Below, piece by piece: positions 40,865 to 53,828 of a stretch of 64,000 nucleotides of DNA. How positions within the stretch are numbered: the first letter of the stretch is position 1; each line of letters opens with the position of its first letter. Under the pieces are notes generated by a model. It was not told the DNA's origin. It made no database searches and saw only the letters and a list, made by a program, of their open reading frames with translations. Source of the stretch: Echinarachnius parma (taxonomy: Eukaryota; Echinodermata; Echinoidea; Clypeasteroida; Echinarachniidae); contig JBAMJV010003088.1 in assembly GCA_037951105.1 (NCBI GenBank), forward strand, positions 62,001 through 126,000, written 5' to 3'. The position numbers were made by a program, and so were the translations under genes.

Positions 40865-41434
40865 CTTTACTGGCCCATTCGGGCAAGTTAAATAATACAT
40901 TTTTATATTTGACTTGCCCAAAAAGTAAATTAACTTGCTTGCTTAATTCTAAATGAGATTTAAACATATGAAATTACATCCTTCTCTTGTAGTTTGAACA
41001 ATAAGTTGCCTGATCTGGCAAGCAAACTTGACAATTTATAATATTTTACTTGCCCAACATCAATTTTAACTTGCCCCGGGCAAGCGGGCAAGTACTAGTG
41101 TCCTTCCTGTGTATGAGTAATGTACATGATACAAGATACAGGTGTTGTATACTGTACATATGTACAGTTTAAGCAGGTCTTGACACAAGCAATTGCCCAC
41201 TAGCCCAGGGCAAGTAAAAATGATGTTGGGCAAGTAAAATTTCATAAATCATAAATCATAAACTACTGTTTCTGTTGAACTATGAGATGAAAATGCCATT
41301 CTTTACATGTAAATCCTGAAGTATCTAGAAGTAAGTGGGCTTGTAAATTTTCTGTTCAGGCAAGTAAAATTAGAAAATTTAGGATTTAAGTTGCCTGATA
41401 TAACTGGCCAGTAGAGAATAAAGTCAGTGTGGGG
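40865..41434. mobile_element. Two GCCCGGGCAAGT-family copies
   Basis: One copy at about 40865-41110 (ends CTAGTGTCCTTCC), another at about 41174-41434 (TTGCCCACTAGCCCAGGGCA ... GGGCTTG). The spacing sequence GATACAGGTGTTGTATACTG also occurs twice (40821 and 41140), suggesting local duplication. Confidence 0.72.
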
Positions 41435-43260
41435 GCTTGGCTAAACACATGGTTATGCAATTCTTCATTATAATATTGAGGGCAGGGGGGGGGGGGGGGT
41501 TCAAGGAATGGCATCACATGGGGGCAATGCTCCCCTTGACACCCCTCCCCTCTGCTGTAACAATGTTTGAGGACCATGTAAACAAATACTGCACAGTGCA
41601 CTACACATTCTTAAGTAGATACTGAAAGAATCGCCTGAGGAAAAATTATGATAATTCCACTTCATATAATACAGGAGGTACTATATGTATTATACACATG
41701 TGCGGAGTCTCTCTCCTCTGCCCAATTTATGCCCATCAAATAATCTCATACAAAAATGCACTTGGTAACCCCATCACAACCAATACTGCACCCACACTCA
41801 ATCTAAAACGCCTGCAGAAACTTCCATACTTTAAAAGAAGAGGTTTTGTTCAGTATGTTGTTCATGTATAGGTGTAGAGAAAAAGAATGTGAAGTATTTC
41901 ATTTCTCATCCCAAAAAAGATTCTCATCCCAAAAAGATTCTCATCCCAAAAAGATTCTCATCCCAAAAAGATTCTCATCCCAAAAAGATTCTCATCCCAT
42001 AAAAATCCACATTTGAGAACCACATGGAAAGTAACACTGCACATGCAGGATTACTTTAGATAAAGTTATCTCTCAGATGACGTTGCCAGCATTAAAATTC
42101 AAATATATAGTTCACCATAGATGTGCGATGCTGTTCATATGCACTGCGCACTAAATCTTTCCCTTTCCCAAAATTATCACCCAGCGTCTTATCGAATAAT
42201 CCCATAAAAATGCACACTTGGTAACCACATTATAACCAATACTGCACACACATGTAGTCTCTAAAACACCTGCAGCAACTTCCATACGTTAAGAGAAGCA
42301 GTATTTGTTCTGTATGTTGTTCATGCATAGGTGTAGAGAATGTTAAGTATACACATTGAACATGAATTCTCCATTTTCCTTCAAGTGTCATATCAAACAG
42401 TGCCATGAAATCCACATGTGACATCACAACAGATACTGAATTACTGTCAGATAAAAAGAAGTCTCTAAAACGCCTGCGGCAACTTCCATATTTCAAAAGA
42501 AGAGATATTTGTTCAGTATGTTGTTCATACATAGATGTAAAGAATGTGAAGTATAAACATTGAACATTCTCATCTCGTCTCCTTGAATTATTACTCAAGT
42601 ATCTTATCATCAAGTAATCGCACAAGAATCCACACTTGCGAACCACATCACAAGTCACAACCAATACTTCACACTGGATAACTTAAGATAAAGTATAGCC
42701 TCTAAAATGCCTGAGGCAACATTAACTTTCCAATCTATAGTTCACCAGAGGATCTATTAGCATGTTGTTCATACCCATGCATTTGCTCTTTTCCTTTCTC
42801 CAAATTATCACCCAGCGTCTTATCGAATAATCCCCCCCCCAACCCCCCCCAAAAAAACCACACCACATTACTATACAAAGTCTCTTAATCATAATTCACT
42901 TTTACTGTGCATGTACAGGGTGTATGCACATTCAATCTCAACATTCTCTCTTCCCGTATCCTAACCTAATCATTTGAGTGTCTATAGATCCAATAATCCC
43001 ATTAAATGTCAAACTTGAGAACAGCATGCGTACAGGTAATTCACACTTGTACAAATTCACACTTGAAAGCCACACCGACTTAGATACAAAGTATCTTTAA
43101 ATACAAGATGCAAAATCATAATTCACTTTTATACATTATACTGTGCATGTAATGTACATGTTTGTACAGAGTGCATTTCTTTCAGTATCCCAACATTATC
43201 ACTCAAGTATCTATTCAATAATCCTATTAAATGTCAAACTTGAGAACAACATACTGTGTA
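41435..43260. repeat. Degenerate tandem repeats incl. CTCATCCCAAAAAGATT
   Basis: A 17-bp unit CTCATCCCAAAAAGATT is repeated about six times at 41900-42000. Around it a 250-350-bp unit (ACTTCCATA...AAAAGAAGAG, TGTTCAGTATGTTGTTCATG, ACCACATCACAA) recurs near 41820, 42270, 42480 and 42770. A 144-codon open frame on the minus strand (42230-42664) reads through two of these units and repeats MYEQHTEQI/MHEQHTEQI; it is a product of the repeat. Confidence 0.78.
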
Positions 43261-43558
43261 CATGTAAATACATGCATGAAGAAACACCTCCCCGAGGCAG
43301 AATTATGATAATTCCACTCATGAATACAGACATTACCATACTGTTGTGTGGAGCAGGCAGTGCATTGACAATGCATGGTTGGTGTTTGATCATGAACTGC
43401 CAATGCATGTATTGTCAATGTTCTCTCTGCTAATAAGGAAATTGTGTGTATGGCTTGTAAATATGGTGAACACAACCTAGTAACGACCAATTATTACATT
43501 GTAGATGTGGATAATTCCAATTTTATGCCACAAAGTATGGTATGAACAATATATATGA
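43261..43558. other. Unassigned upstream sequence
   Basis: A small inverted repeat ATGCATTGGCAGT/TTGACAATGCATGG lies near 43360-43420. Nothing else recognised. Confidence 0.5.
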
Positions 43559-43884
43559 CAGGGCTCCACACTCACCTTTTTAGTCAGTGGCCCGGTCGGG
43601 CCAGTGAAATAGTTTCTTCCCCTGTTCTGGTGGCCCGAAAGAAAAATTGTATTTCATGAGTAAGCTTTTTACTGTTCAAAATATCACTCTTTCCTCATCA
43701 AACCTTTGATTACAGATGAAGTATGACATAAAAGAAAACAAGATTTTTTCATTTCGTCAATTTCGGGTTGAAAATCTGGATGTCCGATCGGGCCACCAAA
43801 ATATGACTTTTATACATTTTTACTGGCCCCATGTGCGATTTCACTGGCCCTGGGCCAACGTGCCAGTGTGAGTGTCGAGCCTTG
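43559..43884. mobile_element. GGCCCGGGCCAGT-family hAT-like MITE, copy 3
   Basis: CAGGGCTCCACACTCACC at the left and GAGTGTCGAGCCTTG at the right; TATATATGA is repeated exactly at both flanks (43550-43558 and 43885-43893). Confidence 0.9.
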
Positions 43885-44889
43885 TATATATGAGTATAAA
43901 CAACCTAGTACGCCCATTTGCTACGAATTCCTAAAACTCTCTTTAAAGACATCATTAAAATGTAACAACAGTTTTTAAACAAAAACAAAATATAATCTTA
44001 AATTGAATTGATAAAATATACTAGGCACGTCTGCATCATGAGTTCTGTTTCTGTGTAAAGTAATCATGCTGTTCTGCAGAAATTGCAGCAAATTAATTAT
44101 TTATGAATTCTAATCTGTGAGGTATCACAGCTGAAACCTCTTGTAATCAAACTGTTTTGCAGAAATTACAACAAAATAAATCATTTATGAATTCTCATCT
44201 CTGAGTAAATTGGTGACAAACCATGAGTAATCCAATCCTACAATTACGGGCAAAATCGGGGTGTGCGCATCTTAAAATGTCACAAGATACACGCTAACTG
44301 TTCTTTTAAAAATATTTTATCTGGATTGATCGGTCCAATCATGGATTTTAATAGGAAGAAGACACATTTTTGCTACTATGCAATATAAGCAAATTATTAT
44401 GAAACGTAAACCTTTGGCAATTACAAAGTACAAAACAATTGTCTCTATGCGTGAATGGTGATAAATCCTTTATAAATGTAATCATCTCTTCAAAATGGAG
44501 GCATAATTCAGGGTTTGCACATTATTCTGAAATGTAACCAAATTTGCAGATGTATTTGAGGAAAGGTACATTTTTAGCACAAATTCTAAAATCCAAATAT
44601 CAGTAACAAATTGCTTGCAATCCAATCTGAAGCAAGCACTCATTAATTCTCATCTATAGGTAAAATTTCTGAATATCAGTTTCAGATCTCATTTAATATC
44701 TAGGCAACTGCCACATCGGGTACACAAAAATTGGAAACAGTTTCTTTTATGCTAAATATAGTTTCTTTTATCTCAAGCTGACTTGGACAAAGAGAAAATT
44801 TTATTGTTGAGTCTGAATATCAGTTTTCAAATCGTGTGTAATCTAGACTGAAGCGCACAATAATTAATCATGGTACATGTATATCATTC

Positions 44890-45121
44890 GGTAAATTGCC
44901 ACTTGGTCTACAACCATTTGGTCTATTCCCATTTGGTCTACTAGAAAATCATGAATCTGGCGGCTTAATTATGATTATGATTATGGATTATGATTAGAGT
45001 TAGGGTTGTGGATTAGGGTTAGGGTTAGGGTAAGGGTTAGGGTTAGGGTTAGGGTTTTGGAGGCATCAGGTAGTAGACCAAATGGGAAGTAGACCAACTG
45101 AGATTAGACCAAGTGAACATA
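44890..45121. mobile_element. Inverted-repeat element with TTAGGG core
   Basis: Arms CATTTGGTCTACTAG and TAGTAGACCAAATGGG, with further CACTTGGTCTA/TAGACCAAGTG outside, enclose about 58 bases of TTAGGG-type repeats (44999-45056). Confidence 0.82.
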
Positions 45122-45228
45122 AACCTATCATTCTGCATACGTGCATCTTAAAGTGTAACAAAATATGCATTAAACATTTCCTTTCATCTCTTGAAAACTG
45201 ATTTAATGAAAAATTCACAATGTTATTT

Positions 45229-45772
45229 TTAAAGGGGTAGTTTAGTTTTGGTAAGGCTGAACTTTAGTAACCAAACCTGGACAATAACCTTAAAAACTAA
45301 TAGTAATAACTCCACTATGCTCGAAAAGTATACAAACTTGCAAAATGACTAAGTAAAAAGCATGTTATCATTCAAAAAGAGCCATTTTGATCACGAGAGG
45401 GCGCTTTTTTAAAAGCGTCAGTTTCAACCATTTTCCATACACAATAATGCATGTGATGTTTTATTACCAGACTGATTTTATAGAGAGAACATCAACAACT
45501 ACTTAAATAACATTTTCGAAATTTTTTGAAAAAGTGGAAGCATTTTTTTGAATTTTTTGAAAAAAACGTTAATTATTTGGGCCCCAAATAATTATAAGAT
45601 CAGATACATTTATTGATATTTCAGCCGTTTGTGGGCAGATTTCGACCAAATAAAGTTTATTCTGCCATTAAAATTGCATGTTCTCTCAAATTTGACACTC
45701 AGTTTTTAATTACCTCACAAAAAAATTGCGATGTGCAGCGCCCTCTCTACCAAAACTAAACTACCCCTTTAA
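45229..45772. mobile_element. TTTAAAGGGGTAG-family MITE, copy 3
   Basis: TTTAAAGGGGTAGTTTAGTT at the left and AACTAAACTACCCCTTTAA at the right; the best-preserved inverted ends of the four copies. Confidence 0.9.
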
Positions 45773-45990
45773 GTCTCATCTGGCAGTGTGAAGCCATATC
45801 AGTGTCAAACCTCATGTAATCTAGACTCGAGAAAACTAGGCCAAATTGATCAGGGTATGTGCATCTAAAAGTGTTACAATTATTTTGGGAAAAAGACAAA
45901 TTCAGCAAGAATTCTCAACCGCGTGTGAATCTGAACATCAGTTCCAAACCTCATGTAATCTAGACTCAAGAAAACAGGGCCAAAACAGGG

Positions 45991-46227
45991 TACCGTAAAC
46001 CGGGGTGACTTTGGCACCCGGGGTGACTTTGGCCACTTTTTGAGATGAATGTATTTTCATCAAGCATCACTGTTCAGAACAAATTTCTTATTGTTTCTAA
46101 TGTAGTCCTATAGGATAATGTTCAGAATAAAAAATTAGTTCTGAAGAGTGAGACCTGATGAAAATACATCCTTCTAAAAAAGTGGCAAAAGTCACCCCGG
46201 GTGCCAAAGTCACCCCGGTTTACGGTA
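45991..46227. mobile_element. TACCGTAAAC MITE, copy 2
   Basis: TACCGTAAACCGGGGTGACT and AGTCACCCCGGTTTACGGTA are perfect inverted repeats for about 20 bases, then continue with GGCACCCGGGGTG. Confidence 0.92.
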
Positions 46228-46986
46228 TGTGCATCTTAAGTGTAAGAAAGTATAATATGCAAGAAAGAAAAAAATAAACAGAGTAAAGAGACAATTTTAG
46301 AGAATAAATTCTCATTTCACAACCATGTAGATCTAAATATCATTTTCAAACTTGACTCGAGAAAACACTGCCACATGTGCATAGATCTTCAAGTGTAATA
46401 AAATATGAAAAGCATTTTCTTTCATCTTAAAATTATTTTGGGAAAAAGACAGTATCAGCAAGAATTCTCAACTAGTGAATCTAAATATCAGTTTCAAATC
46501 GCATGTTATCAGACTAAACCCAAACACTACCAAATTTGCATCTTAAGTGTAAGAAAGTATGCGAGAAAAAAATAAACAGAATAAAGAGACAATTTTAGAG
46601 AATAAATTCTCATTTCTCAACAAGTGAATCTGAATATCAGTTTGAAACCTCATGTAATCTAGACTTAGGCAAACACCGCCAAATCAGGGTATGAGCATCT
46701 TAAAGTGTAATAAAATATATGAAATGCATTTTCTTTCATCTTAAAATTATTTTGGGAAAAAGACAATATCAGCAAGAATTCTCAACTAGTGAATCTAAAT
46801 ATCAGTTTGAAACCTCATGTAATCTAGACTTAGGCAAACACCCCCAAATCAGGGTATGCGCATCTTAAAGTGTAATGAAATCTTAAGCATGAGTTCAGTT
46901 ACGGATATTGATACAAAACAAAAAACAAGGCGTAGCATACAAACGACAGATAATAAGAGCGAGAGTTAGAGAGAGAATACTTAGAG

Positions 46987-47222
46987 CAGGGCTAGACACT
47001 AGCACTTGCCCTTTTGCCCGGGGCAAGTAAAACGTGATGACGGGCAAGTAAAATTTAATAAATGGCCTAGTTTGCTTGGTCAACCATGAAAGAATTATGT
47101 AATTCCTTAGGTTTAATTCTCATCTAGATGTAAGCAGGCAAGTAAACTTTCTGTTTTGGGCAAGTAAAACTTGAAAAGTTATGATTTTACTTGCTCAAAC
47201 GGGCCTGTGTGGAGGCCTGCTT
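46987..47222. mobile_element. GCCCGGGCAAGT-family hAT-like MITE, copy
   Basis: CAGGGCTAGACACTAGCACT at the left; right end TGTGTGGAGGCCTG. Interior CGGGCAAGTAAAATTTAATA. Confidence 0.82.
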
Positions 47223-47259
47223 AGAGCTTCACCTCTTTTCTCCATAATACATGATACAA

Positions 47260-47569
47260 CAGGGGGTGTTTCACAAAGATCCTAAGTTGGACTTTAAAAT
47301 CATGGAAAGCTGCTAGTTTTTGAAAAGTTTTTGAAAAGTTTTCTTGGTAAAAGATATTTTAAAAGCCATACAATGTTGATTCAAATCATAAATATGTTAT
47401 ATTATCAAGGAGATTTCATGTTCTTGGTGCAAAATTCATGCAAAGTCCAAAAACGCTTGTATTTTTGCTTTTTAATACATTTTATTCCAATGCTATGAAT
47501 GGCTTTCCATAATAGTTAGGTCCAACTTAGAGTTAAGTTCAACTTAGGATCTTTGTGAAACACCCCCTG
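47260..47569. mobile_element. GGGTGTTTCACAAAGATCC MITE, copy 2
   Basis: CAGGGGGTGTTTCACAAAG and CTTTGTGAAACACCCCCTG are perfect inverted ends. CAGGGG ends suggest an hAT relationship, but no 8-bp flank repeat is visible. Confidence 0.9.
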
Positions 47570-47685
47570 GCTCCTCTGTATGACATAGTGTACAAGAATT
47601 CATATCCAACCTACATGTAGATGTATAATTGCTTATGTTGATAATAACCACAGACATTAATTTGATTGATTCGTCCTACTATCAG

Positions 47686-48006
47686 CAGGGATGCCAGGGG
47701 CAAATGGCTCCAGGGCCTGAAAATTTGTGGAGACTCGAAATAATGCGCGCGAAGCGCACATCACGAGCGCGAAGTCCATTTAGCCGGGGTCCAGGGCTCG
47801 CTTTAGGGCCCTGGAAGCTCTGGGGTTCCAGATGCTCTCTGGTGCAATCTGAGCCTATTTTGGGGATCATATCCCCTAAAAAAAATATATATAATAAATA
47901 AATAAATAAAAAATAAAAAACTTTTTTTTTTTTTTTTTTTTTTTGAGCCAGAATTTTTGTAAAAAAAACGGAAAAGCCGACTATAGACGGAACTCTGGCA
48001 TCCCTG
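47686..48006. mobile_element. hAT-like MITE (CAGGGATGCCAG), long copy
   Basis: CAGGGATGCCAGGGGCAAAT and ACTCTGGCATCCCTG at the ends. The interior has AATAAATAAATA and a poly(T) run. ATCAG precedes the left end and follows the right end. Confidence 0.8.
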
Positions 48007-48029
48007 CATCAGCCATTTCTCTGGTGTTG

Positions 48030-48613
48030 CTGTTAATACATGCACAGTCGTGCTTCCGTAGGTTAAGACAAATAAGTTCACATATGATGACATAAATGGT
48101 ACCCTGGGGTACCAAACGAATATCCGCCATTTTGTTCAATTATTTATTTATTTTTTAGGGCTGTACCGGGGTATAGCGTGCATACAAGCGCGCGCTGCAC
48201 TGCATACACAACGCAATACGGTTGTGCTTCGAGTGGACACAAGATGGCGCTACACAACGCGGTACCCCGGGGTACCGCGTGTGTCATCATATCATCTATT
48301 TGTCGCAGGCTCACATTACAGCTAAGGCCAAAACAAAAAAATTGTTGGAGTAACGGGCAACCAAAAATTAGGGTAGGTAGGTAGGGGTTTTTTTTTTTTT
48401 TTTTGTGCAGATTCGCACAAATACACAAAAACACACATATAACACATATTGCAATTGGAAAAGAAAGAAAAAAAAAATCAGAAAAAACAAATCAGAAAAT
48501 GGTCGGCGGTATTTTTAGGGTCGGGGGGGGGGGGGGGGGGGGGGGTTACGCCAATCCAACAATTTATTTTTAATGGCCTAACCACAAATATTAACCCGAC
48601 TCCTGATAGAATA
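48030..48613. other. GGTACCCCGGGGTACC palindromes, G run
   Basis: GGTACCCTGGGGTACC (48099) and GGTACCCCGGGGTACC (48261) lie in a CG-rich, inverted-repeat-like block (48050-48310) that also holds CGCAATACGGTTGTGC. A G run of about 23 follows at 48523-48545. No exon recognised. Confidence 0.6.
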
Positions 48614-48855
48614 TGTGACCGGCTAGAGCAAAACCCGGCATTTGTCGGTAATTCATGTTTTGAAGAAATGGGCATTTTTTAAGTTCACACAATGTGTGTA
48701 AAAGACCTATGAGTGTAAAATGGAAACAATCATATCTTCGCCAATTATTGACAAGGCATCAATATAAAACTTGTGATGAGGCCTTTGTAAATGGTATGAA
48801 AAACTACATTTCAACTTTTACCGACAAGTGCCAGGTTTTGCTATAGCCGGTCACA
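48614..48855. mobile_element. TGTGACC-family MITE, copy 4
   Basis: TGTGACCGGCTAGAGCAAAA at the left, GCTATAGCCGGTCACA at the right, TA on the left flank. Confidence 0.9.
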
Positions 48856-50100
48856 AATATGGATTTAACAAACTATTCAGATCTGAATGCAACATACCTG
48901 TCAATTGCTCCAGTTTAAAGATGACTGCAAAAAAATGCACCTGTTCTGCAGACTGACTATTCCTTGCATAGAGTCAACACACTGGATACACCATGTCCTG
49001 TGGGTTACAATCCAAAAAAAAAAGAAATGCTCCAAATTACAGCTCAATAATCCAACAATTAAACAAATATATTCCGTGATTTCAACCTTGAAGCAAATTC
49101 ACAGATTTTCTCCACACAAAAAAATCCCCCCAAAATGCTCTAAATTCCAGCACAATTTACAAAATTAGAAACATGTATATATTCTGTGATTTCAACCAAA
49201 CAATTTCAATAATTTTCTCCAAAATTGTCTGATCCCACGCGGTAATTGATCACAGAATACCATACTCCTGCCTATAGAATAACAGAGGAAGAAATGAGTA
49301 AGCTAGCATGTGCAAGGGTGTGGGTTTACAAACACTGTACTGGAGAAATAATCCACACAAAAAAGATGCGTGTTATATCTCACAATTCAGTTATTCAAAT
49401 TTGCTGATTTTCTCCAAAACGTTCCAATTCCATAGTCGGAAAAATCCTCAAGGTCTCATGGTATATCACATCTCCCAGATAGTTATTCAAAAGATAAATT
49501 CACTGATTGCCTCCTAAATGTGAAGAAGAAAAAAAACACAGCTAATTTTATATTCATATTCACGTAGGCATTAAGTTCGGATGAATTATAAGAGATAGAG
49601 AGATTGAGCAAGCTACCATGTGCATGAGCGATGGCTGCATACACTATACTGAAGAAATCCAGGAGGATGAATCGTACCTCACAATATCACACTACAGTCA
49701 TATCTCACAGATCCCCTCCAAAATGCTCAAGGGCAATAGATGATACACACGAGGAAGACAAATCCTCAATATCATATCTCACGCTACAGTGGTTGGCGAC
49801 TCGGCTCTGCTTTAGCACCAACCACAAATAGATATATCTACCGGAGGAGGGTGGGGTGTACGTACCGGGTAATGCATCGCAATTTGGCGTGTGCACATCA
49901 AATTTCTATGACCGGCTCTCGCCCGTCTGTGTGCGCTATGCTTATTAAATTTCTATGACCCAGGCCCATCACTGACTGTGTGCGCTCCGTGCTCGTTAAT
50001 TTCATATTCATGACCGGGTGGCTCTCTGTGTGCGCACTGTGCTTGTTAATTGTGTATGACCCGAGGGCTGTGTTAAGCACAACAAATTACGCAATTCATA
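48856..50100. repeat. Diverged tandem repeats (TATCTCACA...TTTTCTCC)
   Basis: The words ATTTTCTCCAAAA, TATCTCACAAT and CCTCAATATCA/CCTCAAGGTCTC recur at intervals of about 100-130 bp from 49020 to 49790. From 49895 the phrase TTTCTATGACC(C/G)...TGTGTGCGC repeats about four times, 70-90 bp apart. Non-coding. Confidence 0.7.
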
Positions 50101-51424
50101 TCTGTGTGTGAGAATGAGCATTTGTTGTGTGTGTGTCTGTGTGTGTATATAAATGTGCATATTTGTCTAATTGTGCATAATGTGTTTGTCTGTGTGTGCG
50201 TGTGTGCGTGTGTGCGTGTGTGCGTGTGTGGTGCATGAATGCATGTATCTGCACTTGTTTGTCAGACTGCTCGAGTGTGTGAATGTTAAAAAATGTCGAG
50301 TGTAGGTACGTGAGTGCGTGTATGATGTTGTATGTGTGTACTTGCTTAGTATAATCTATTCGACTCTCCCTCTCTCTCCATAACTTCTATGACAATGTTC
50401 ATCCACACATGTATTGTATGGCCATGTAGCATTTAAAAAGTGTGCAATAAATGTAATTAATTAAAAAAATTCTGCATGTGTGCACATCAAATTTATATGC
50501 AGAGTTGGTTAAATGTATATGTGTGCTTGTATGTGTGTGGGTATATATTTGTGTGATTGTGTGTGTATGTGTGCGCATGCGTGTGTGTGCTGTGCGCTAT
50601 CCCTAGCTCTCCCACACTCATATAACGTGACCCTCACACCCACGCATACGTGTGCGCATGCATGAGCATGCAGAGCAAATAGATGGGTAACTCTTTAGAT
50701 GAGTTTGCGTACAATTGCGCTAGCTGTGCACAAGTATGCTGATTAGACCCACCTGCACTCAATGTACACACACGTGTACCACTGACCGAAGTGCAGTATG
50801 ACAGGGCAATGGGGTTCATCAATTATATTTGACAAGTGAAAATTTCACGGTATTTATTATGATGGAGATGGATACATCTGTCTTTTTCTGAGAATTTGGA
50901 TCCTCTTGACTTGTTTCTCAAATTTGTCTCGTTATCCAATAAACGCTTATTTTGCAGTATAGTAATTAGCATTACAATCACTTTCCCGCATGATGTGTGT
51001 TCTCTTCAAAACAATATTATATACTCACATAACAGATTCTTGCACACACAAGTGTGCACACTTGCGCACATGCTCACACACAAAAATAAGCGCAAATGCA
51101 CACATTCTCTCTCACACACACACACACACATACATACACAAAGTCATACTCAGTCATAACAGAAACAGATGCACACATACATTCTTTCTCACTTACACAC
51201 ACACACAGACAGACAAAAATACAACTATACACTCACATATGACATAACACACACGAACAGACACAACCACGCTATAGTGACTCACACACAAACTGTACCT
51301 GACCCTTCTACCCTCGCATAAGTAAGAGTGCTCTTGACAAGATAAGTAATACATCATAAGAACAGGTGTCTTATATTCATCTCCCTATCCGAACTCCTTG
51401 ATCTCATTTTCTCATCACTCTCAC
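50100..51424. repeat. GT and CA microsatellites
   Basis: GTGTGTGC-type runs at 50115-50350 and 50510-50600; CACACA/CACACT-type runs at 51040-51300. The remainder is unassigned. Confidence 0.9.
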
Positions 51425-51818
51425 TTTTAAAGGGACTTAGTAACATTGTTCAAATCCTCAAAATAGAATTTTAATTCTAGCAGTTCCCTCATACCTTGTT
51501 GTATTCGTATTAACAATAAAAATCATGGGACCGGTTTCGGTTTTTCAAATTTCCCTTTCGTTACAAAGATATACATGTACGATTGAAGTGTTCAGATAAG
51601 AAAAACTCAGGTGGAGATTTGAAACCGTGTACAAAGTGAGTGCAGTGAGTTAGTGAATATCACTTTGCATTTTCGCTCATTACTTGGCCATGCAATGTCC
51701 ATTTGACTTGAAATTTTCACACAATACCCTGTGGACATATGAGATAACAACAGTATACATTGCATCAACCCTTCATAAATTTTTGCACATGTCAACAAAG
51801 TTACTAGATCCCTTTAAA
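51425..51818. mobile_element. TTTAAAGGGATC-family MITE, copy 2
   Basis: TTTTAAAGGGACTTAGTAAC at the left and GTTACTAGATCCCTTTAAA at the right. This uninterrupted copy shows what the copy at 56374-57509 looked like before insertion. Confidence 0.9.
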
Positions 51819-52120
51819 GCGATACATAGTAACTTTGTTCACAAGTGCAAATACTGACGAATGGTTGATGAATTTAAAGTTCTCCAGTGGACAATGTCCA
51901 ATCGGGACACTTAAATCATAACTATCTTTTTAACATTTTCAGCTGTAAATAAAACTAAGTACCTGTAAACTTACTGTAGCTGTGTATTTCTTTTACCCTT
52001 CAAGCATCATTGAATTAGAACTTTTAGTTTGTAATAACTGACAAGTTCTGGTTACTAAAATTCTGTTTGACCAAAACTGTAACTACCCCTTTAACGAATC
52101 TGAACAACAGTGTAACTTTA
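51819..52120. other. Fragments of TTTAAAGGG-type MITEs
   Basis: A short degenerate stretch with TAGTAACTTTGTTCAC and, at its end, ACCAAAACTGTAACTACCCC, i.e. pieces of two MITE families. Confidence 0.6.
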
Positions 52121-52443
52121 ATCCGAGGCCAGTAAAATTGCATTTCGGGCCAGCAAAAATGTTTCTATAAAGTCATATTTTGGTGGCCCGATCGGGCAAG
52201 CAGATTTATAACCCGACATTGACAAAATTATAAAAATCTTTATTTCTTCCATGTCATGCTTCATCTATAATCACAGGTTTGATCAGGAAAAGGTGATATT
52301 TTGAAATAGTAAAAAGTTTACTCATGAATGAAATAACATTTTTGGGCCAGTAAATTTGTATTTCGGGCCACCAGAAAAGGGGAAGAAATTGTTTCACTGG
52401 CCCGACCGGGCCACTGACAAAAATGCTAAGCGTGGAGCCCTGT
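52121..52443. mobile_element. GGCCCGGGCCAGT-family hAT-like MITE, copy 4 (5' cut)
   Basis: It starts inside the element (GAGGCCAGTAAAATTGCAT) and ends normally with GCGTGGAGCCCTG. Confidence 0.82.
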
Positions 52444-52563
52444 TTAATCACTCACAAAATATCTTGCTTACCCTTCTTTTCCCTTCTCTCTCCCCCACTC
52501 TTGCTCTCTTTTTATCTATTAATTAACCCAAATTGTTCTCTCACTCCAGCTCATATCACTCTT

Positions 52564-52819
52564 AAGGCCCAGTCACATATCACCGGATAGCGTAAACGGA
52601 TGCCCGATGGAAAGTAACAATTTCGATCCTTTCGTCTCCCTTCGTATGCATTTCTGGTCTGTTCCTTGTCAGGCGATGTACGTTCTTCTATCCGCTGGAA
52701 TATTTTGCGCATGCAGCAATGAAGACGACTTTCACCAATGTGCTGGAAAATTTGATTTCGCATATTTTCTATTCGTCAGGCATACGTTTACCCGTTCCGG
52801 TGATATGTGACTGGGCCTT
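52564..52819. mobile_element. GGCCCAGTCACATATCACCGG MITE, copy 2
   Basis: AAGGCCCAGTCACATATCAC and GTGATATGTGACTGGGCCTT are perfect inverted repeats; TCACT with further partial matching flanks both ends. Confidence 0.9.
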
Positions 52820-52997
52820 CACTGTATAAGATGCAAGTTGGCCCAATTGATCAATCTAAATATAGAATGCTTACACATGTGCTGATTGATCGCTGTCTTA
52901 CATACATTGTATACTGATGATGCACTTGGCCATGGGCTTCAATCAGCCCAAATTCTATTCTACTTCCATGAACTCTAGATATATAGTCTCTACATCA

Positions 52998-53346
52998 CAG
53001 TCGAACCTGTGTTTAGTGACCACCTATGGGAAACATGAAAAGTGACCACTGTAGTCAGGTGACCTCTATAGACAGGTTGTCAAACATTGTTTTTCTCTGC
53101 AGAGAATCATTTATGGTAGCCACGAAGACAGGTTTGACTGAACATGTATCTAGTCAAACCTGTCAAAGTGGGCAACTGTGTATAGCTGCCACCCTGCCTA
53201 TAGTGGCCACCAAAGGTGATCCTCCACATAGAAACACTGTGTTATAATTTGGAACCTGTCTATAAAGGTCACCAGCTATCTACAGTGGCCACTATTCTTG
53301 TTTCCCCATCTAGTAGGTGTGGTGACTATTCACAGGTTAGTCTGTG
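52998..53346. mobile_element. CAGTCAAACC-family MITE, double copy
   Basis: CAGTCGAACCTGTGTTTAGT begins it; a second start TAGTCAAACCTGTCAAAGTG lies at 53152; GGTTAGTCTGTG ends it. Two partly overlapping copies or a tandem pair. Confidence 0.75.
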
Positions 53347-53828
53347 TTTACAAATCTTACAGGTACTGTAAATTGTTGGTTGTTACAAATTATGAGTGCT
53401 ATTGAAGATTCTTATGTGTACGTCAAAGAAAATCATGTTTGAAGAACAGGGAGCCCTGTAGAAACCTAATTTATCACATACTTTTTGATAAATATTCACA
53501 AAATTAAAGCAATTATTTTCTGAAAGTTGTACAACACATAATACAGCCATTGGCTCCAAATTACAAGAAGGTATTACATGTAAAGCAGAACCCAGTTTAA
53601 CCCCAAAATTGAGTCAATGGTGTCCTCACACAAGCATTTACTGTATTTCAATTGCAAGTGGCCTCGATTCTGCCTAGCCGATACATTTTGAATTTTTGAA
53701 GTGCATCCAGATTGCACTCGGCCTACAGCCTTGGTGCAATATAAAAAATTTTCTGGTAAATCTCCAAACCATACTTATTATTATTTTGTATCACTATCTC
53801 AACTTCTCTCTGCTATCTCCACCCGTAG
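53347..53828. other. Unassigned upstream sequence
   Basis: A/T-rich unique sequence without recognisable exon or element ends. Confidence 0.55.

Larger units (their letters stand above)
43885..46986. repeat. Degenerate ~150-400-bp tandem repeat region
   Basis: The phrase TGAATATCAGTTTCAAACCTC, ATGTAATCTAGACT and GCATCTTAAAGTGTAA recurs in order near 44240, 44700, 44830, 45800, 45930, 46340, 46490, 46630 and 46800. Three mobile elements (44890, 45229, 45991) are inserted in it. No coding evidence. Confidence 0.8.

Noticed and set aside
42230-42664. 144-codon minus-strand frame with an internal repeat
   Set aside because: The repeat is in the DNA (degenerate tandem units), there is no splice or domain support, and neighbouring units are closed.
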